Position numbers and translations under genes: made by a program. Shown one piece after another: positions 59,497 to 64,000 of a DNA stretch of 64,000 nt (position 1 is its first letter; each line of letters starts with the position of its first letter). Location: assembly GCA_020744225.1 (NCBI GenBank), contig JAGMWG010000004.1, positions 1,674,001 through 1,738,000 of the forward strand, read 5' to 3'. The notes below the pieces were generated by a model that saw nothing but the letters and a program-made list of their open reading frames with translations, did not search any database and had not been told where the DNA came from. This stretch comes from Paraphoma chrysanthemicola. Taxonomy: Eukaryota > Ascomycota > Dothideomycetes > Pleosporales > Phaeosphaeriaceae.

Positions 59497-60017
59497 GTGG
59501 TAGTCACGTAAATCTGAGGCGGGTCCGGTCGGTTGCAACTACCCTGGTGGTCTTCTCTTTCGTATACTTTAGGATACCCAATGTGCAGGTTGTAGTGCTT
59601 GATTATGAAGGGTGAATACGTTCTTCTAGGAGTGTAAAGCGAAATTCGATTTGTCTCAAACCGTGTTGGTGTCGCTCCATCGTTGTTGACGATGCTCGTC
59701 AAATGCACGAGCTGTTTTCCCCACCAAGGAAGGACTAGCCTGCCGCACGTGATTACGTGATTCGGCATCTTATCCGCTGCTGGTTCCAGATGCCAGCTAG
59801 CCCGTGCGACACATCCCCCGTTTCAGCTGCAGATGCACAACGCCTGGACGCTGCTGAAGCGCAGCCATTCTGCACGAAATGTCGGCACGTCCGACCGCCT
59901 GTCAGCTCGCCTCTACCCTCACTTCTGCATCCCTCCCACCGTGACTTCATCGCCTACACTTGCATAAGATCCACCACTCTCAACTAGATCTGTGCACCTG
60001 CACCGAGTAACACAACC
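59497..60017. other. intergenic region
   Basis: This holds the methyltransferase-like 3' UTR and the promoter of the AhpC/TSA-like gene. No coding sequence recognised. Confidence 0.5.
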
Positions 60018-60837
60018 ATGTCCTTCCTGAACAGGATTGGCACAAAAATCGCCTTGCAGAGAGCAGGGCTAGGGAACATCTCCCTGCCCAAAGACAACCC
60101 CTTTGGTGGTGGGAACACCAAAGGAGGCGCCGAGGGTACAGGAGATGGCGGCTTCGCGAACCCTTTTGCGAACATGCAGTGGCCGCCAAAGGCATTCTCG
60201 TCATGGCAGGCCCCTCCGCCGGCAACAAACCCAGTCCGCGAGCCACCGATCATCGGCGAGAGGGCTCAATCGCATCCGAAGCTCAAGTTCCCTACAGTCG
60301 ATGGGCGACCTGTCGTAGTGCTCTTTCTACGGTACTGCGGCTGTCCGTGTACGTTGACCCCGGACCTGAACTAGGAGACGAGATCTGCCCGCAACGTACA
60401 AGCATGAGCTGACGACAGTCATAGTCACGGAGAAACAGTTTATCAATATGCGCAGCCTAGCCAATCGCCACACTTCCATACACTTCATCGCCATCTCGCA
60501 CTGCACACAACAAGCGACCGACGAGTGGCTTCGAAAGGTCGGCGGCGGCTGGAACGTCGACGTGGTGGTCGATCAGAACCGCGAACTCTATTCGCTTTGG
60601 GGCTTGGGCATCTCGAACTGGGGTCATCTGTTGAACCCGAGGAATGGGTACAACCAGGTCATGCTCGGCAAGAACGAAGGTGTCTGGGGTCAAGCTGTTG
60701 GCGAGGGAGGATGCAGGTGGCAGACTGGAGGGGCATATGCGATCGATGAACGAGGCCTTGTTAAGTGGGGCGGACCAATGGCGAGTGTGGATCAAGCGAT
60801 AGACTTTGAGGAGGCGTGTAAGGCTCTTGGTCGGTAG
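60018..60837 (+). CDS. AhpC/TSA-type thioredoxin-fold protein
   Basis: Exons 60018-60348 and 60425-60837, with a 76-base intron, give 247 aa. Residues 1-85 are Gly/Pro-rich. The thioredoxin fold starts with PTVDGRPVVVLFLRYCGCP, whose cysteines (RYCGCPFTEKQF) sit where peroxiredoxin-like proteins have their redox cysteines. Next come SIHFIAISHCTQQATDEWL, NVDVVVDQNRELYSLWGLG and WQTGGAYAIDERGLVKWGG. Members of this group are thought to be thiol antioxidants but few are tested. An earlier acceptor at 60418 would add two residues in the same frame. Confidence 0.8.
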
Positions 60838-61120
60838 TTGAGGTGAAAGTTGCGCTTTGGAAACTAAGCAGAACGCCATCGTATGATTCTGGCAGCTGCA
60901 CGACCTGGACCATTTAGCCGCACGGTGAATTGCATGATCATCGAGAGTCGCTTGAGCAGGTCTTTGAGAGCACGAGGCCCTCAACATATTGTGAAATTGT
61001 GTATTGTACTGATCTCGGTGACGAGCAATTTATTAAGATTATATAATCTGGACATGTTCCTTCGACTGCTCCAAATTCTTAGCGCAGACGACTCGTCTTC
61101 CCTCCCTGACGCTCTCCCCG

Positions 61121-62184
61121 TCATTGCCCCTTCTTTACTTTCTGCTCCTCCTTTGGCACGAACCTCTTCCTCACAGCCTTAACCATCTGAGCAAACCAGT
61201 AGAAGTTTAACAAGCTCAGCGCAGTATTGCCGACCAGATACACTACCACGAGCCACATTGGCAAGTCACCATTGGCGCAGTTGGAGTCTCGCAGATTAAG
61301 ACTACTCCCATTGCCTCCGCACTTTTCATCGCTCAAGAATGACCCCAAAGGACTCTGCGATGGCGCCGTCAGAGCCTTGTAGATGTCTGAGTAGATCAAT
61401 ATCGACGAGTAAGTACCCCAGACAATGCGACATCCGAAGAACGTGAAGAGCAGAGCAATGCCGTTGTATAGTTGCAGCTTCGACCCAGTCATGCCGAGCT
61501 TGTCACAGAACCAGTGAACATTAAGGAACGGTGTTGAAAGCTCGTAGAGGACAAATGAAAGTCCATAGTAGTTACCAAAGGGCTTCTATAAGGACATTAG
61601 TTTTTGCAACTTTCCGCTTGCGATAAACTTACGAAGCCGATGCAGGTAACAGCTAGAGCGCCAATAGCATGTAACAATGAACTTGGTCCTGCGATGGAGA
61701 GATACTGCATCGAGATTTGGAGATCCCAGAGGAAGTAACCGGCCGCGAAACCCTGTACCATGCCAGAAGCGGGAGTGTAACCCCACAGTCTGCCCCTCCA
61801 GTCCATCGCATGCCTCTCTTCGTCGCGAAAGATGACCCATAAGGCGGCAGTGTTGATGAAAAGTGCTTGGATCATCGACACCCAGTGGATGTTCCAGTTG
61901 AGTCGCGTGCGCTTGTTGAAGCCCCTGTAAGTGCCTGGGCATACTAGCTGCGATACGGCGGGAGACAAAACATAGAGGATGAAATGATAGCCAAGGAAAC
62001 CCAGTAGAATCTCGTGGACGTGGTAGGGCAGTGTGCTCAAGCCAAGCTTTTCAGCCAAAGGCTTGCTGAGCTGGACGAGCAGAGATGGTGGGGGGATTGG
62101 ATCCCTCATGTTGGGCCTTAGTATTCGATCAACTATAGCCATAGTTTTAGCTGTGAATGCAGAACTAGGGAAGGGGAAGCTCAC
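61121..62184 (-). CDS. TLC-domain membrane protein
   Basis: Exons 62184-61633 and 61585-61121, with a 47-base intron, give 338 aa (324 from the ATG at 62142, 313 from MRDPIPPPSLL). About seven membrane segments are seen. The TLC-type core has NWNIHWVSMIQALFINTAAL, FAAGYFLWDLQISMQYLSI, LLHAIGALAVTCIGF and, after the splice, FVLYELSTPFLNVHWF. The conserved D-x(n)-H and the ExS(T)TPFLN pattern match TRAM-LAG1-CLN8 proteins of the TMEM56/TLCD type, which act in membrane lipid handling. A lumenal loop with CGGNGSSLNLRDSNC follows, and a basic C-terminus (KEEQKVKKGQ). The start is uncertain; the spacing of the first helix fits any of the three. Confidence 0.82.
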
Positions 62185-63034
62185 CCTTTATGCATTCGTC
62201 CTCATGTTGTTTCTCTACACGACGGCCCCGTTTGTAAGCGGGGATGTTTCCTCATGTGTCGGAGGTGCAGCGTCTTCTGACAGTCAGTGCTTCGGGAGAG
62301 AACGATGCCGCTGCGCGTGTGATCCCTAGGTTTACCTGCGGGGCTGGCGATCGGCAGGCTTGTTCCTGCCAAGCATGTCGGGCAGATGCCGGAAGCTTGC
62401 ATCATTTCAGCTTTACTCCAACAACACACCACAACGGCACATCTACCATCGCTCACTGCCCCCAAAGGCATCTTCATATCCTGCTACATCTCGCCTAGCG
62501 CTGTGTAGGTCCTATCCACGCCCTCGAAATGGCGTCACTGGAGGGCTGGCCCTTCGAGAGAAGACTAACGACCGATGTCTCCGCAGCGGTCTCGAGAAGC
62601 GCCCTTGAGACCAACACTCGAAGACGTCTGGTGGTCACCCACCACTGTCAAGCCTTGCTTTCTGCTGCCGCACCGGGGTCGGAATAACTTCGTCGCCGCG
62701 ACGCGTCCCCGCGCGTGAACCCCACAAATACACCGCCTGACTTTTCTGCCGCCTGCGCAACCGAAGCTCCAACTTTTGGCCGCGACAACAACAACTCACA
62801 GCAAAACCCTCGCGCACTCGAGCAATCTTGTTGCTTTCTTGGAGCAACCAATACACTTGTCACACTCCTCCCGATCTGCTTTCAGCACCGACGCTCTGCA
62901 TAGCAGTTTCACAGCCTCACACTCTGTGCTGTGGTTTTGCGCACGATAACAGCAGACCTTTCAATAGTTGCTCTTGAACAGCCAATCCAGCCACCCGTAA
63001 TCTGCAGACCGCATTCCGCCACTTCGCCATCACC
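62185..63034. other. divergent intergenic region
   Basis: An 850-base spacer between the TLC gene (minus) and the Cus2-like gene (plus). No supported coding sequence. The pyrimidine-rich last 300 bases look like a leader. Confidence 0.5.
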
Positions 63035-64000
63035 ATGTCTGCTCACGCCAACGCATTCATGACCGACGATGAGGTTATTGACCACCTCACCGATGGTTAT
63101 GGCGCTGCTGATGCATCGCCTGTCGTGCAAGTCGCTGACCAAGCTAGCAAGAAGCGCAAGAAGCCGGAAGAGGAGCCCGTAAGTACCCCTATCCTGCACT
63201 CATTCTCCAGGCACTGACACACTTCGCAGGCTGGCAAGAAAGCTGCCAAGGTCCAAGAGAACCGCGCGATCTACGTCACAAATCTTCCCCGCGATACCAA
63301 CGAAGTCGAGATCAACGAGGTGTTCTCAAAATACGGTATCATTGACCAGGGTGCCGACGGCAATAAGCGGATCAAAATGTATACCGACGATGAGGGAGAA
63401 TTCAACGGCGAAGCTCTCATCGTCTACTTCAAGAAGGACTCGATTAAGCTTGCCATCGAACTGCTTGATGACTACTTCTTCCGGATCGAGGAGCAGAACA
63501 AGGGCACCATTCGTGTCAAAGAAGCTGACTTCTCATACAAGCGCAACAAAGATTCTGAGCAGATCGTGTCCAAGATGACGCGCAAAGACAAGAAGGCTTC
63601 TGAGCGCAATCGCGCCGACTTGAACCGGTATGTTTCTCTACTGCTGCATCCCACAACATACTAATGGTTCATCAGTAAGCTCGCAGAGTGGTCCGACAAC
63701 GAGGAGGAAGTTGCAGAAGTCTACGCTCCCAAGAAGAACAAGTGGGCAAAGGTCTGCATCGTCAAGAAGGCCTTCACCCCAGAAGAGCTAGACGAGGACC
63801 TAGATGCCTACGGCGATATCAAGGAGGATCTCGAGGATGGTGCCAAGGAGTGTGGCGACTTCACCAAGGTCACCTTGTTTGACAAGGAACCCGAAGGCGT
63901 CGCCACGATCCGGTTCCGCGAGTTCGAGAGCGCCGAGATGTTCCGCGAGAAGAACAACGGACGTTTCTATGCGGGACGCCGGCTCGAGGTCACCATCGCC
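63035..64000 (+). CDS. Tat-SF1/Cus2-like U2 snRNP-associated splicing factor (3' end outside window)
   Basis: Exons 63035-63178, 63230-63627 and 63676 to the window edge are in phase and give the first about 289 residues. The N-terminus is MSAHANAFMTDDEVIDHLTD, followed by a Lys-rich linker. The first RRM covers residues about 60-150: RAIYVTNLPRDTNEVEINEV (RNP2) and EGEFNGEALIVYFK (RNP1). A second RRM begins after a charged linker: KVCIVKKAFTPEELDEDLDA, then GVATIRFREFESAEMF and NGRFYAGRRLEVTIA. This order matches Cus2/Tat-SF1, which binds SF3B and U2 snRNA and helps U2 folding before spliceosome assembly. Cut by the window end, so the C-terminus is not seen. Confidence 0.9.

Overview
This window is nuclear DNA of a filamentous ascomycete fungus (Pezizomycotina). 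Genes carry many short introns of about 45-60 bp with GTAAGT/GTACGT-type donors. The gene content is typical of such fungi: HET domain, Zn2Cys6 regulator, MAPEG, homogentisate pathway, NCS1 and AzgA permeases, LYC1 and a GPI-anchored Cu-only SOD. A Dothideomycete is my guess, but nothing in the window proves it. I support 29 protein-coding genes, one of them cut by the right edge. I found no rRNA, tRNA, CRISPR array or intact transposon.

Layout. 1-2336 is gene-empty. 2337-5008 holds two adjacent genes for small fungal membrane proteins of what looks like one family, followed by a large HET-domain gene on the minus strand (5328-7367). 8395-16392 carries a SUZ-domain protein, a small uncharacterised protein, an RNF216-like RBR ubiquitin ligase and a LYC1-type acetyltransferase. 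16393-20153 is a 3.8 kb gene-empty block holding a degenerate array of about 270 bp units, each with an imperfect hairpin. 20154-23105 has threonine synthase and a 3-hydroxyisobutyrate-dehydrogenase-like enzyme.

23323-33266 looks like a nitrogen-scavenging cluster: NCS1 uracil/allantoin-type permease, MFS transporter, Zn2Cys6 regulator, PuuE/allantoinase-like polysaccharide-deacetylase-fold enzyme and amidase. The two transporter genes are divergent over a promoter with several HGATAR sites, the recognition sequence of AreA-type GATA factors. 33834-39873 is housekeeping: MAPEG, ARF1, MOB2-like kinase activator and the Paf1-complex subunit Leo1.

40112-46210 is an aromatic catabolic cluster: a CYP504-like P450, fumarylacetoacetase and homogentisate dioxygenase. 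Together they cover hydroxylation of (hydroxy)phenylacetate, ring opening of homogentisate and final cleavage to fumarate and acetoacetate. The isomerase step (maiA) is not in the window.

46446-64000 carries a Cu-only SOD, an RtcB RNA ligase homologue, a short-chain dehydrogenase, an AzgA-type purine permease with seven introns, a methyltransferase-like protein, an AhpC/TSA-like protein, a TLC-domain membrane protein and the 5' part of a Tat-SF1/Cus2-like splicing factor.

All exon models were made by eye from splice sites and reading-frame phase. Where I give an exon chain the phases close, but no transcript evidence was available.
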